Source: Hydrogenophaga sp. PAMC20947 (GTDB lineage: Bacteria > Pseudomonadota > Gammaproteobacteria > Burkholderiales > Burkholderiaceae_C). Taken from it: DNA of 64,000 nt. The DNA is taken from contig NZ_CP039252.1 in the NCBI RefSeq assembly GCF_004795855.1, forward strand, positions 4,774,001-4,838,000, written 5' to 3'. Shown here piece by piece: positions 28,250 to 37,117 of this stretch (position 1 is its first letter; each line of letters opens with the position of its first letter). The translations under genes and the position numbers were made by a program. The notes under the pieces are model-generated. The model saw only the letters and a list, made by a program, of their open reading frames with translations, had not been told where the DNA came from and made no database searches.

Positions 28250-29299
28250 ATGACCCAATCAAAACTGGCACGTCGTCAGATCCTCAAATCCGCCCTTGCA
28301 TCCGCTGCCGCGGTAGGCGTTGCCGCGCCGCTGGCCGCACATGCCCAAGGTGCCACCGTGACCTGGCGCATGCAGGCGCTGTGGGACGGTGGCACCACCC
28401 CCCAGAAATTCGAGGAAAAGTTCGTTGCCCGCGTGGCCGAGCTGACGGGCGGGCGTTTCAAAATCAACCTGTTTTCGGCCGGCCAGATCGTGCCCGCTGC
28501 TCAGGCCTTTGACGCGGTTCGTGGTGGCGCCTTCGAAATGATGAAAACCTTTGACGGCTATGAAGCCGGCAAGATTCCTGCCTTCGCGTTCACCAGCACC
28601 ATCCCATTTGGTTTTGCGGAGAGCGACGACTACGAAGCCTGGTTCTACGAGAAGGGCGGACTGGATCTGGTTCGCCAGGCCTATGCCCCGGCGGGACTGC
28701 ACTACATCGCACCGACCGTTTACGGTCAAGAGCCGCTGCACTCGAAGGTGCCGATTCGGAAGATGGCCGATCTGGCCGGAAAGAAAGGGCGCTTTGTGGG
28801 GTTGGCGTCAGCGGTGATGGGTGCCATGGGCGTTTCGGTTACGCCACTGCCCACCGGGGAGGTGTACTCCGCACTCGACAAGGGCGTGATCGACATGGCC
28901 GACAGGGGTGACCTGACCGCCAACTTCGAAGCCGGTCTGGCCGAGGTTGCCAAATACGTGATCGTGCCCGGCTTCCATCAGCCCACCACCGCCACAGCCT
29001 ACGTCGCCAATAAGGGGGCCTTCGAGAAGTTGCCAGTGGAATTCAAGGCCGCCTTGGCTGTGGCTGCTCGCGAGGTGTCTTCTGCGCTGCGCCAACACAT
29101 TCTGGTGAACGACGCGAGCGTACTGGCCAAGTACGAAGCCAAGGGATGCGAAGTGATTCGTTTCAGTGCCGCCGACGTTGCCGCCGCACGCCCCAAAGCC
29201 ATGGCTGCCTGGCGCACCGCGACCAAGGGAGATGCACTGGCGACCAAGATCCTGGACAGCCAGATCGCCTTCATGAAAGAGCTCGGCCTGCTGGCCTGA
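28250..29299 (+). CDS. TRAP transporter periplasmic solute-binding protein (DctP family)
   Basis: A 349-aa binding protein. The N-terminus is a signal peptide with twin arginines (ARRQILKSALASAAAVG), cleaved near AHA-QG. The DctP fold shows GGRFKINLFSAGQIVPAAQAFDAV, the ligand-carboxylate region, and PTGEVYSALDKGVIDMAD. It captures an organic acid for the DctQM permease. The ATG at 28250 follows GGAGACAAAAC; an upstream in-frame ATG adds an untranslated-like leader. The downstream HMG-CoA reductase suggests mevalonate as ligand. Confidence 0.93.
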   Translation: MTQSKLARRQILKSALASAAAVGVAAPLAAHAQGATVTWRMQALWDGGTTPQKFEEKFVARVAELTGGRFKINLFSAGQIVPAAQAFDAVRGGAFEMMKTFDGYEAGKIPAFAFTSTIPFGFAESDDYEAWFYEKGGLDLVRQAYAPAGLHYIAPTVYGQEPLHSKVPIRKMADLAGKKGRFVGLASAVMGAMGVSVTPLPTGEVYSALDKGVIDMADRGDLTANFEAGLAEVAKYVIVPGFHQPTTATAYVANKGAFEKLPVEFKAALAVAAREVSSALRQHILVNDASVLAKYEAKGCEVIRFSAADVAAARPKAMAAWRTATKGDALATKILDSQIAFMKELGLLA

Positions 29300-29383
29300 T
29301 GTTCTAGGCCCGCACGCCGGCTTCGCCCAGAACTGGCGCGCTGGAGTTGCGGGCTGCACCACCGATTCTTCTCTGGAGCCTGT

Positions 29384-29920
29384 ATGCCTGCTTGGCTGTC
29401 TGTCTCCACGTCGGCCATTACCACGCTCAATCGTTGGATCTTTCAGATCACGGTGTGGCTGATGGCGATCGTGGTTCCCGTGATGTTGTACGAGGTGGTG
29501 ATGCGCTACCTCTTTGATGCGCCCACCGTTTGGGGCATGGAGCTGGCCGTGTTGCTCTTTGGCCCCTACTTCTTGCTCGGGGGCCCTTACCTCTTGCACT
29601 TGCGTGGCCATGTTGCACTGGACCTCGCACGTCAGCGCCTGAGCCTTGCCTGGCAGCGCCGTCTGGATTTGATCAATTTCCCGATCATCGTATTCTTTTG
29701 CGCGGTGTTGCTGTACTTCAGCGCCCCTTCTGCATTCAGCGCCTGGTCTTACCGGGAAACCAGCTTTTCTGCCTGGAACCCGCCGATTTGGCCCGCCAAA
29801 CTCATGGTCCCGTTGGCGTTGGCGCTGATGTTGCTGCAGGCCTTGGTTGAATTCGTTCGCGTGTTGTTCAGGGCCCCTGATACTGCCGAGCAAAATCCCA
29901 CTGAGGCTGCCCATCCATGA
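29384..29920 (+). CDS. TRAP transporter small permease (DctQ family)
   Basis: A 178-aa four-segment membrane protein of the DctQ family, with VMLYEVVMRYLFDAPTVWGME and HVALDLARQRLS characteristic of the family. It links the binding protein to the large permease. Overlaps the DctM start by 4 bases (ATGA), so both are co-translated. Confidence 0.9.
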   Translation: MPAWLSVSTSAITTLNRWIFQITVWLMAIVVPVMLYEVVMRYLFDAPTVWGMELAVLLFGPYFLLGGPYLLHLRGHVALDLARQRLSLAWQRRLDLINFPIIVFFCAVLLYFSAPSAFSAWSYRETSFSAWNPPIWPAKLMVPLALALMLLQALVEFVRVLFRAPDTAEQNPTEAAHP

Positions 29921-31233
29921 GCGCCAATGCCATCTTGCTGCTGATGTTCGGCAGCCTCACAGTGTTCATGCTCACCGGTTTGCCGATCGCCTTCGTCCTT
30001 GGCGGACTTTCGCTGCTCTTCACGGTCACGCTCTGGGAGCCCAACGCAGTTATCGTTTTGGTGCTTCAGATTTACGACACCATGAAGTCGGAGGCTTTGC
30101 TGGCCATTCCGCTGTTCATCCTGATGGCTTGCATCCTGCAGCGCTCCGGGGTGATCGAAGATCTGTACCGGGCCATGGAGCTCTGGTTTGGGCGAATCAA
30201 AGGTGGGTTGGCCATCGGTACCGTCATCATTTGCGTGGTCATGGCTGCCATGACAGGCGTGGTCGGCGCAGCAGTGACTGCCATGGGGATTCTTGCGCTG
30301 CCTGAAATGCTCAAGCGAGGTTACAAGCCCCAACTGGCTCTCGGCACCATCTGTGCCTCAGGTACGCTGGGCATTCTGATCCCGCCATCGGTCCTGACCA
30401 TCGTTTACGCGGTCACGGCGCAGATTTCCATTGGGCAGATGTTGATCGCTGGGTTGATTCCGGGCTTGATCCTGGCCAGTCTCTACATTGGATACATCGT
30501 GGTGGTCGGATGGTTGCGGCCCGAATGGGTGCCGCTGGACCCGAACATGCAGGCCGTGCCGCTGAAGGCCAAGCTGCTGGCCCTGAAGGCGTTGGCTTTC
30601 CCTTCCATGTTGATCGTGATGATTCTGGGATCGATCTTCTTTGGTGTGGCCACACCCACGGAGTCTGCGGCGGTTGGCGTGGCCGGCGCCATGATCCCGG
30701 CCCTGCTCAAACGGCGACTCAACCTGGGCATGTTGCGTGCCAGTGGTGTCGATTCCCTGAAGGCCACGTCGATGATCTTGTGGATCACGCTTGGTGCGAA
30801 GGCTTATGTGGCGATATTCACAGGTCTCGGTGGCGCGGACACTTTGCTTGAATTCATCAAGGGTCTGGAAGTCAACCGCTGGTTCATTCTCGGCGCCATG
30901 ATGCTCTTGCTGGTCTTTCTCGGCACAGTTCTTGACGAGCTCGGCATCATTCTCCTCACCGTACCGGTGTTCTTGCCCATCGTGCGTTTGCTGGGATTTG
31001 ATGAGCTCTGGTTCGGTGTGCTGTACGCGATCACCATCCAGATGGGCTATATCAGCCCGCCCTTTGGCTACACGTTGTTCTACATCAAGGGCACCTTGCC
31101 AAAGCACATCGGCATGGACCTGGTCTACAAGGGCGTGATCCCCTTCTTCATCCTGCAGTTTGTTGGCTTGCTGATCTGCGCTGCCTTCCCCGACCTGGTC
31201 ACCTACCTGCCGCGCCTGATGGCCGAACGCTGA
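29917..31233 (+). CDS. TRAP transporter large permease (DctM family)
   Basis: A 438-aa protein with about 12 membrane segments, the sodium-coupled translocating subunit. Family motifs include AIPLFILMACILQRSGV, CASGTLGILIPPSV, ATPTESAAVGVAGA and SPPFGYTLFYIKG. Overlaps the DctQ gene by 4 bases and ends 30 bases before the HMG-CoA reductase gene, indicating one operon. Confidence 0.95.
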   Translation: MSANAILLLMFGSLTVFMLTGLPIAFVLGGLSLLFTVTLWEPNAVIVLVLQIYDTMKSEALLAIPLFILMACILQRSGVIEDLYRAMELWFGRIKGGLAIGTVIICVVMAAMTGVVGAAVTAMGILALPEMLKRGYKPQLALGTICASGTLGILIPPSVLTIVYAVTAQISIGQMLIAGLIPGLILASLYIGYIVVVGWLRPEWVPLDPNMQAVPLKAKLLALKALAFPSMLIVMILGSIFFGVATPTESAAVGVAGAMIPALLKRRLNLGMLRASGVDSLKATSMILWITLGAKAYVAIFTGLGGADTLLEFIKGLEVNRWFILGAMMLLLVFLGTVLDELGIILLTVPVFLPIVRLLGFDELWFGVLYAITIQMGYISPPFGYTLFYIKGTLPKHIGMDLVYKGVIPFFILQFVGLLICAAFPDLVTYLPRLMAER

Positions 31234-31263
31234 GTTCACTCTTTCAATTTCATAGGACATCCC

Positions 31264-32547
31264 ATGGACACCCATGCTCCGAGCAGCCGCATTGGCGGTT
31301 TCCACAAATTCAACGTGGCCCAGCGGATCGATAGCGTTGCAAAGTTTGCGCAACTGGATGACGCTGACAAGGCCTTGTTGCAGAACACCGGCAATCTGCC
31401 TGCAGAGCTGGCCGATCACCTCATTGAAAACTTCATCGGCACCATGAACATTCCGGTGGGCATTGCCACCAACATGAAGATTGATGGGCATGACCGCCTG
31501 ATTCCCATGGCCACTGAAGAGTCTTCCGTGGTGGCTGCTGTGTGCAACGCGGCGCGCCAGTGCTACGACAACGGAGGCTTTGTTACTTCCATGTCGGGTA
31601 CCGAAATGATTGCGCAAATCCAGCTTACACAGGTTCCTGATCCGCAACATGCTCGCTTGAAGATCCTCGAGCGCAAAGAAACTATTCGAGAAATGTGCGA
31701 TGCCTGCGACCCGATTTTGGTCAAGCTCGGCGGCGGCTTTCGCGATCTTGAAGTGCGCGTGTTGGATACCCGAGGTGGCACCATGGTGGTCACCCATCTC
31801 ATTGTCGATACCCGGGACGCGATGGGGGCCAACGCGGTCAACACCATGGCCGAACGCATCGCGCCGCACATTGCCGAATGGACGCTAGGAAAAAGCAACC
31901 TGCGCATCTTGTCCAATCTGGCTGACCGGCGTTTGGCCCGTGCTCGCTGTACCTGGCGTTTGGCCGACATCGGTGGCGCCGAAGTGCGCGACGCCATGGT
32001 GGCCGCCTACCACTTTGCAGAAGCCGACCCTTACCGTGCGGCGACACACAACAAGGGCATCATGAACGGTATCAGTGCCGTGGTGATGGCCACCGGCAAC
32101 GACACTCGGGCGGTTGAAGCCGGCGCCCACGCCTATGCCGCTCGCAGTGGTCGCTATTCCAGCCTCTCGACATGGGAGGTGTCGGCTGAAGGAGACCTGG
32201 TCGGCTCCATTGAAATCCCCATGGCTGTTGGCCTGGTGGGTGGTGCGACCAAACTTCACCCCTGTGCCAAAGTGGCGCTCAAGGTTCTCAATGCGAAAAC
32301 GGCAGAGGATCTTGCTCGCGTTATAGCTGCGGTGGGGCTTGCCCAGAACTTCTCGGCGATGAAGGCGCTGGCGACCACCGGTATCCAGAAAGGGCACATG
32401 TCGCTACATTCGCAGAACATTGCCATGATGGCAGGAGCTTTAGGGGAAGAAATAGACCTTGTAGCCCGCGTATTGGTTGAGCTCGGGACAGTGCGTCTGG
32501 ATGTTGCTGAGGAAGAGCTTAGACGGTTCCGATCAGCAAGAGTTTGA
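31264..32547 (+). CDS. mvaA: Class II (degradative) HMG-CoA reductase
   Basis: A 427-aa class II HMG-CoA reductase, which in mevalonate-using bacteria oxidises mevalonate to HMG-CoA using NAD. Visible motifs: ENFIGTMNIPVGIATN (CoA binding), MATEESSVVAA (catalytic Glu), DAMGANAVNTMAE (nucleotide), HNKGIMNGI with the catalytic Lys and MATGND with the Asp, and SLHSQNIAMMAGA with the catalytic His. It closes the TRAP operon, so uptake plus first oxidation of mevalonate is the likely role. HMG-CoA lyase, needed next, is not in the window. Confidence 0.92.
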   Translation: MDTHAPSSRIGGFHKFNVAQRIDSVAKFAQLDDADKALLQNTGNLPAELADHLIENFIGTMNIPVGIATNMKIDGHDRLIPMATEESSVVAAVCNAARQCYDNGGFVTSMSGTEMIAQIQLTQVPDPQHARLKILERKETIREMCDACDPILVKLGGGFRDLEVRVLDTRGGTMVVTHLIVDTRDAMGANAVNTMAERIAPHIAEWTLGKSNLRILSNLADRRLARARCTWRLADIGGAEVRDAMVAAYHFAEADPYRAATHNKGIMNGISAVVMATGNDTRAVEAGAHAYAARSGRYSSLSTWEVSAEGDLVGSIEIPMAVGLVGGATKLHPCAKVALKVLNAKTAEDLARVIAAVGLAQNFSAMKALATTGIQKGHMSLHSQNIAMMAGALGEEIDLVARVLVELGTVRLDVAEEELRRFRSARV

Positions 32548-32748
32548 TGTCCGCTGGCTCCAGACATTCGAAACTGACGACTGAATGCTCGCGAGTGCCG
32601 CAACCTGTCATTCCCCCTGCAGGGTTTCAAGCGGCAGCTTGACCACACACTCCGGTCGTTCAGCCGATGTCGCTCAAGCCAAGTACCGGGATAGACTGGT
32701 CACGCAAGGGCTGAGCTGGTGCTCCCCAATCGGTATCGATTTACATCT

Positions 32749-33339
32749 TCAATCAATGGGTGATGTGTCCACCCACGCGCTTGCGGTTTCAATGCGCAAC
32801 TGCAAATTCAATCGCTGGGCTAGAGTATCTGCCGCCCCCTGTAGGGGACCGTCGTTTTGAATGGCGATGTGGTTCGAGGGGAGCGCCAGGCTGACTTCGC
32901 GCTGGAGCCGCGCTGCGATAGCCGGGAGCTTTTCTCGCCCGCGTGCTGCCAGGCGCTGGGCGAGCACGTGGGGCGGAGCGCTGATATGCACCACGGTGGC
33001 TTCGGGCCACTGGGTAAGCAATGTGGGCAAATGCCCGCGCGAGCCGTTGACGAACACGCAGCGCCCTTGATCCAGCGCTGCAAGCTCGTTGGCGCGCACG
33101 CCATAGCGCAGCTCGTTGGCTTCCCAATGCAGGCCAAACGCTCCTTGCGCTCGAAGCCGATCAAACGTCGCCACGTCCACGGTTTCATGTTGCTCTCCGC
33201 CGGGTTGCGCCGGGCGCGTGATGGTGCGGCGCGCCCAGTGCGCTTTGGCGGCGCCCGGCCATGTTTGTCGCAAGGTGTGGAGCACGCTGTCTTTGCCCGC
33301 GCCTGAGGGGCCGATGATGTAGATCAGGCACTGGCTCAT
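32749..33339 (-). CDS. phnN: Ribose 1,5-bisphosphate phosphokinase PhnN
   Basis: A 196-aa P-loop kinase (GPSGAGKDSV, residues 10-19) of the guanylate-kinase-like PhnN family. In the C-P lyase pathway it phosphorylates ribose 1,5-bisphosphate to PRPP, returning the ribose carrier. Motifs RRTITRPAQPGGEQHE and FGLHWEANELRYGV fit the family. Overlaps the DUF1045 gene by 4 bases and lies last in the minus-strand phnF-DUF1045-phnN group. Confidence 0.93.
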   Translation of the reverse strand: MSQCLIYIIGPSGAGKDSVLHTLRQTWPGAAKAHWARRTITRPAQPGGEQHETVDVATFDRLRAQGAFGLHWEANELRYGVRANELAALDQGRCVFVNGSRGHLPTLLTQWPEATVVHISAPPHVLAQRLAARGREKLPAIAARLQREVSLALPSNHIAIQNDGPLQGAADTLAQRLNLQLRIETASAWVDTSPID

Positions 33340-34052
33340 GTGGGAAATCCGGTTTGTTTCCAGAGCACGAAGTCGGCGCCGGGGGTGGGTTCCACAAAAA
33401 TGGACAGGCAGTCCATTCGCAAGGGAGGCCGGCGGTTGAAGCGCTCGGCAGCCGCGCTCACCAGGCGATCCACAGTTTCATCAGGCGCGGCATTCAGATC
33501 GCCCGTCAGCGAAAAATGAAAACGAAACTGGTCCAACACCCACGGGTAGCCCCAGGCGAGCATCAGCGCATCTTGCTCTGGCGTGAGCCCGGAGGCGCGG
33601 CGGCGCTTCTTTTCTGCGGATGTCAAAGGGGCCGCCAGGGACTGCAATCGGGTCACGCTTTCCGCGGCCAGGCGATCCAACTCAGGCGAAGGATTCTCCG
33701 GGCGCAAGGCGAGAAACCGTCCCATGCGCACCACTTGCAAGTCGGGCAGATCAAAGGCCTTTTGCGTGGTGCACAGGGCCGCAACCGCATGGCGCAGTTG
33801 CTCCAGGTCCACGCCTTCGGCCAGACGAAAGGGTGCCTTGAGCGTGGCGTGCCAGCCATAGCGGCGCGGTTCGGCGGTGAGGTGGTGCTGGGTGGCCGCG
33901 TCCACACCTTTGATTTCCGGCTGGGGCTGGTCTTGGTGCCTGAGCGCGCAGCGGCCTAGCCATTCGCTGCCCATGGCCCACCAGGGTGATTCGATATCGG
34001 GTGCGGCGTAAATGGCCACGCGGTGGGGCTTGTCGGTCGGGCTATTGGCCAT
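33336..34052 (-). CDS. DUF1045 phosphonate-operon protein, 2H-phosphoesterase-like
   Basis: A 238-aa protein of the DUF1045 family found in phosphonate operons. It carries two H-x-[TS] motifs, His68-Ala-Thr70 (GWHATLKAPF) and His179-Phe-Ser181 (RFHFSLTG), as in 2H phosphoesterases that act on cyclic phosphates. The pathway intermediate 5-phosphoribosyl 1,2-cyclic phosphate needs such an enzyme, and phnP is absent here, so this protein is a candidate replacement. The ATG at 34052 is used; it overlaps the phnF end by 11 bases. Confidence 0.85.
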   Translation of the reverse strand: MANSPTDKPHRVAIYAAPDIESPWWAMGSEWLGRCALRHQDQPQPEIKGVDAATQHHLTAEPRRYGWHATLKAPFRLAEGVDLEQLRHAVAALCTTQKAFDLPDLQVVRMGRFLALRPENPSPELDRLAAESVTRLQSLAAPLTSAEKKRRRASGLTPEQDALMLAWGYPWVLDQFRFHFSLTGDLNAAPDETVDRLVSAAAERFNRRPPLRMDCLSIFVEPTPGADFVLWKQTGFPT

Positions 34053-34797
34053 GGTCGTGATCCACGGTGAGGGTGACCCGATCACCGGCAAACCAGGTGC
34101 GGGCGTATTCGATGGGTACGCCGTCGACATCGACATTCACGCTGCTCACGTAGAGGGCCGGTCGGGTGGCGGGTTGGCGCAATTGACTCGCCACTTCTGC
34201 CGTGGGCATGCGGGCGCTGATGCGGCTCTGACGCCGCGTGTAGTCGGCCACACCCAGCGCCGCAAAAGCCTGGGTGATGGAGCCGGTCTGGCGCAGGTGA
34301 TCGTCCAGAGCCGAAAAACGGGGCAGTGGGAAATAGCGGTCACTGAAATGCAAAGGCTGGCCACCGCCATCGCCGAGCACTTGCAGGTGCAGCACGGTCA
34401 GGCCGGTCTTGATCTCCAGCGCTTTGGCCACATCGGCCTTGGCCCGGATGGCGGTCGAGGCCAGCAAGCGCATGCCGCCCGGCAGGCCCACTTGGGCCAG
34501 GCTCTGCCGGTGGCGCGTGCGCTTGCTCAACATCAGGTCGACCGCGAACTCTTCCACATAGGTCCCGCTGCCTTGCGTCGAGCGCACGAGCCCTAGCTGC
34601 CCCAGGCTGGCCAGCGAGCGCCGGATGGTGTGGCGGTTGACGCCGAATTGCTCGGCCAGGAAATGCTCGGAAGGCAGGCGTTGGCCAGGGCCGTAGGTGC
34701 CCCGGCCAATGGCGTCGGCGAGCTCGTTGGTGATGCGGGCCCAGAAACTTTGTTCGGGGTCGGGCAGGGCAAATGCAGAGGTGATGGTTTTTGTCAT
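34042..34797 (-). CDS. phnF: GntR-family phosphonate regulator PhnF
   Basis: A 251-aa GntR/HutC-type repressor with an N-terminal winged helix (about residues 15-80; QRLPSEHFLAEQFGVNRHTIRRSLASLGQLGL in part) and a UTRA effector domain. It is divergent from phnG. The operator-like TTGTCTACACAA sits between them, and a second TTGTCTAGACAG lies before phnC. Effector probably a phosphonate or phosphate-related ligand. Confidence 0.92.
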   Translation of the reverse strand: MTKTITSAFALPDPEQSFWARITNELADAIGRGTYGPGQRLPSEHFLAEQFGVNRHTIRRSLASLGQLGLVRSTQGSGTYVEEFAVDLMLSKRTRHRQSLAQVGLPGGMRLLASTAIRAKADVAKALEIKTGLTVLHLQVLGDGGGQPLHFSDRYFPLPRFSALDDHLRQTGSITQAFAALGVADYTRRQSRISARMPTAEVASQLRQPATRPALYVSSVNVDVDGVPIEYARTWFAGDRVTLTVDHDHGQ

Positions 34798-34840
34798 GAA
34801 AGGGACACGGAGGTTGCCTAAGCTGGTGATCAACAACAAG

Positions 34841-34852
34841 TTGTCTACACAA
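34841..34852. promoter_or_regulatory. PhnF operator candidate before phnG
   Basis: TTGTCTACACAA is a near-perfect palindrome (TTGTCT/AGACAA with one mismatch) in the phnF-phnG divergent gap. It matches the TTGTCTAGACAG site before phnC at 11 of 12 positions if R is allowed. GntR/HutC regulators bind such N-GTCTAGAC-N palindromes. Confidence 0.65.
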
Positions 34853-34871
34853 ATCCAAGACTACCACCGAG

Positions 34872-35381
34872 ATGTTTCACTCATTTGACAATGCCGGCCC
34901 CAACCGGTCCACCCCCCGCCCCGAATGGATGGCGCTGCTGGCGCGGGCACCCGTTGCCTTGCTGGAAAGCGTGCTGGCCGATCAGCCCGCGCCAACGCTG
35001 CAATGGCTGCGCCGGCCCGAGACCGGCCTCTACATGGTGCAAGGCCGCGCGGGCGGCACAGGCGAGCGCTTTAACCTGGGCGAGATCACGGTGACGCGCT
35101 GTGCCTTGCGGGCCCACGCAGACGACGGCGCTTCGGTGGGCGTGGCCTATGTCAAAGGGCGCAACCACCGCCAGGCCCAGCTGGCCGCGCTGGCCGATGC
35201 GCTCTTGCAAGACGCTGGGCAATACGACGCGCTCGAACAGGCTTTGCTGGGCCCCGTGCGCCAGCACCTGGCCGAGCAAAAAGCCCTTCGCGCCACACGG
35301 GCCCGCTCGACCACGGTGGACTTTTTCACCGTGGCGCGCGAAACCGGAACCGATCAAGACGAAGAGGAGGTCGCCGAATGA
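34872..35381 (+). CDS. phnG: C-P lyase complex subunit PhnG
   Basis: A 169-aa PhnG, a subunit of the PhnGHIJ carbon-phosphorus lyase core complex. Family motifs include RPEWMALLARAP, NLGEITVTRCAL and GVAYVKGRNHRQAQLAALADALLQD. First gene of the plus-strand operon; the stop overlaps phnH (ATGA). Confidence 0.95.
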   Translation: MFHSFDNAGPNRSTPRPEWMALLARAPVALLESVLADQPAPTLQWLRRPETGLYMVQGRAGGTGERFNLGEITVTRCALRAHADDGASVGVAYVKGRNHRQAQLAALADALLQDAGQYDALEQALLGPVRQHLAEQKALRATRARSTTVDFFTVARETGTDQDEEEVAE

Positions 35382-35998
35382 ACGCCGATCAATTGCAACA
35401 GGTGCGCCCGGGCTTTCACGACGCGGCGCTGGGCAGCCAGGCGGTGTTTCGGGTGGCGCTGCAAGCGCTGTCGCATCCAGGGCGCGTGCTGGACATGCCC
35501 GCGGTGGCCGAGTTGCCGCGCTACGGCCAAAGTGCGGCCGCGCTGCTGTTGCTGGCCTTGCTCGACAGCGATTGCGCGCTGTGGCTCTCGCCCTCACTGG
35601 CCAATTCCGACGCCGCCACCTGGTTGCGTTTTCACACCGGGTGCCAGTGCGTGACAGCGTCCGAACAGGCGAGCTTCTTGTGGGTCGCGGCGGGCGACGC
35701 CATGCCCGTCCTGCACACCCTGAACCTAGGCACCGACGAATACCCCGACCAGTCCGCCACCTGCGTTATCGAGACAGGCGGCCTGGCGAACACAGGGCCC
35801 AGCGCCTGGCAGCTGCAAGGGCCAGGCATCGCCGATGTTCAGCCGTTGAATGCCGCTGGGTTGCCGGATGCATTCGAAGCCCAATGGGCCCAGAACCAGG
35901 CCGCATTTCCGCGCGGCGCTGATGTGTTTCTGACCACCGTCACGCAGGTGGCGGGCTTGCCGCGCACCACGCGCATCTCAACTTCTGTGGATGCCTGA
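35378..35998 (+). CDS. phnH: C-P lyase complex subunit PhnH
   Basis: A 206-aa PhnH with the family opening (VRPGFHDAALGSQAVFRVALQALSHPGRV in part) and the TGCQ region. Structural subunit of the PhnGHIJ core. Overlaps phnG by 4 bases and ends 3 bases before phnI. Confidence 0.95.
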   Translation: MNADQLQQVRPGFHDAALGSQAVFRVALQALSHPGRVLDMPAVAELPRYGQSAAALLLLALLDSDCALWLSPSLANSDAATWLRFHTGCQCVTASEQASFLWVAAGDAMPVLHTLNLGTDEYPDQSATCVIETGGLANTGPSAWQLQGPGIADVQPLNAAGLPDAFEAQWAQNQAAFPRGADVFLTTVTQVAGLPRTTRISTSVDA

Positions 35999-36001
35999 AC
36001 C

Positions 36002-37117
36002 ATGTACGTGGCCGTCAAAGGCGGGGAAACCGCCATTCTCAACAGCTACCAGTTGCTGGCCGGGCAGCGGCGGGGCAACACCGCCTTGCCCGAACTGAGC
36101 GTGGCGCAAATCTGCGAGCAGATGAAGCTCGCGGTGGACCGGGTGATGACCGAAGGTTCGGTGTACGACCCTGAGCTGGCCGCGCTCGCGATCAAGCAGG
36201 CGAGTGGCGATCTGGTCGAGGCCATCTTTCTGCTGCGCGCTTACCGCGCCACGTTGCCCCGCCTCGGCGATACGCGGCCACTGGAGACCGGCCAGATGCA
36301 GCCAGACCGCCGCATCTCCGCCACCTTCAAAGACCTGCCCGGCGGGCAGATTCTCGGCCCCACCTATGACTACACCCAGCGCTTGCTCGACTTCACGCTG
36401 CTGGCCCAAGGCAACATTTCGCCCGAGCAGAAAGCCGCGATCCACGCCGCTCAAAGTCCCGCACCCCGCGTGGTGGATCTCCTCAATCAGGAAGGCCTGA
36501 TCGAAACCCACCCCATGCCCGAAGGCGACCCGGCCCCGGTGGACCTCACCCGCGAGCCACTGCGTTTTCCCGCCTCGCGCGCCACGCGTTTGCAAAACCT
36601 CGCGCGCGGCGACGAAGGCTTCCTGTTGGCGATCGCCTATTCGACCCAGCGCGGCTATTCGCACAGCCATCCTTTCGTGGGCGAAATTCGCCTGGGCCAG
36701 GTGGCCGTGGAACTGCAGCCCGAAGAGCTGGACTTCCCGCTCTCGATCGGTGACATCGAAATCACCGAGTGCGAAATGGTCAACCAGTTTGCGGGCAGCA
36801 AAACCGAGCCGCCGAAGTTCACACGCGGCTACGGTCTGGCCTTCGGCCACAGCGAACGCAAGGCCATGGCCATGAGCTTGGTGGACCGTGCCTTGCGCGC
36901 CGACGAGCTGGGCGAAGCGGTGGAGTCACCGGCGCAGATGCAGGAGTTTGTGCTCTCCCACAGCGACAGCCTGGAGGCATCGGGCTTTGTGCAGCATTTG
37001 AAGCTGCCGCATTACGTGGACTTTCAGTCTGAGCTTGAGCTGGTGCGCCGTATGCGCGCTCAGGCCGCTGCATCGGCCGACACCGCAACGATCTCAATGC
37101 CGGAGGACGCCGCATGA
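36002..37117 (+). CDS. phnI: C-P lyase complex subunit PhnI
   Basis: A 371-aa PhnI, the nucleosidase-like core subunit that with PhnGHL attaches the phosphonate to ribose 1-position using ATP. Begins MYVAVKGGETAI; contains EQMKLAVDRVMTEGS, ASGDLVEAIFLLRAYR and GYSHSHPFVGEIR. Overlaps phnJ by 4 bases. Confidence 0.96.
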   Translation: MYVAVKGGETAILNSYQLLAGQRRGNTALPELSVAQICEQMKLAVDRVMTEGSVYDPELAALAIKQASGDLVEAIFLLRAYRATLPRLGDTRPLETGQMQPDRRISATFKDLPGGQILGPTYDYTQRLLDFTLLAQGNISPEQKAAIHAAQSPAPRVVDLLNQEGLIETHPMPEGDPAPVDLTREPLRFPASRATRLQNLARGDEGFLLAIAYSTQRGYSHSHPFVGEIRLGQVAVELQPEELDFPLSIGDIEITECEMVNQFAGSKTEPPKFTRGYGLAFGHSERKAMAMSLVDRALRADELGEAVESPAQMQEFVLSHSDSLEASGFVQHLKLPHYVDFQSELELVRRMRAQAAASADTATISMPEDAA

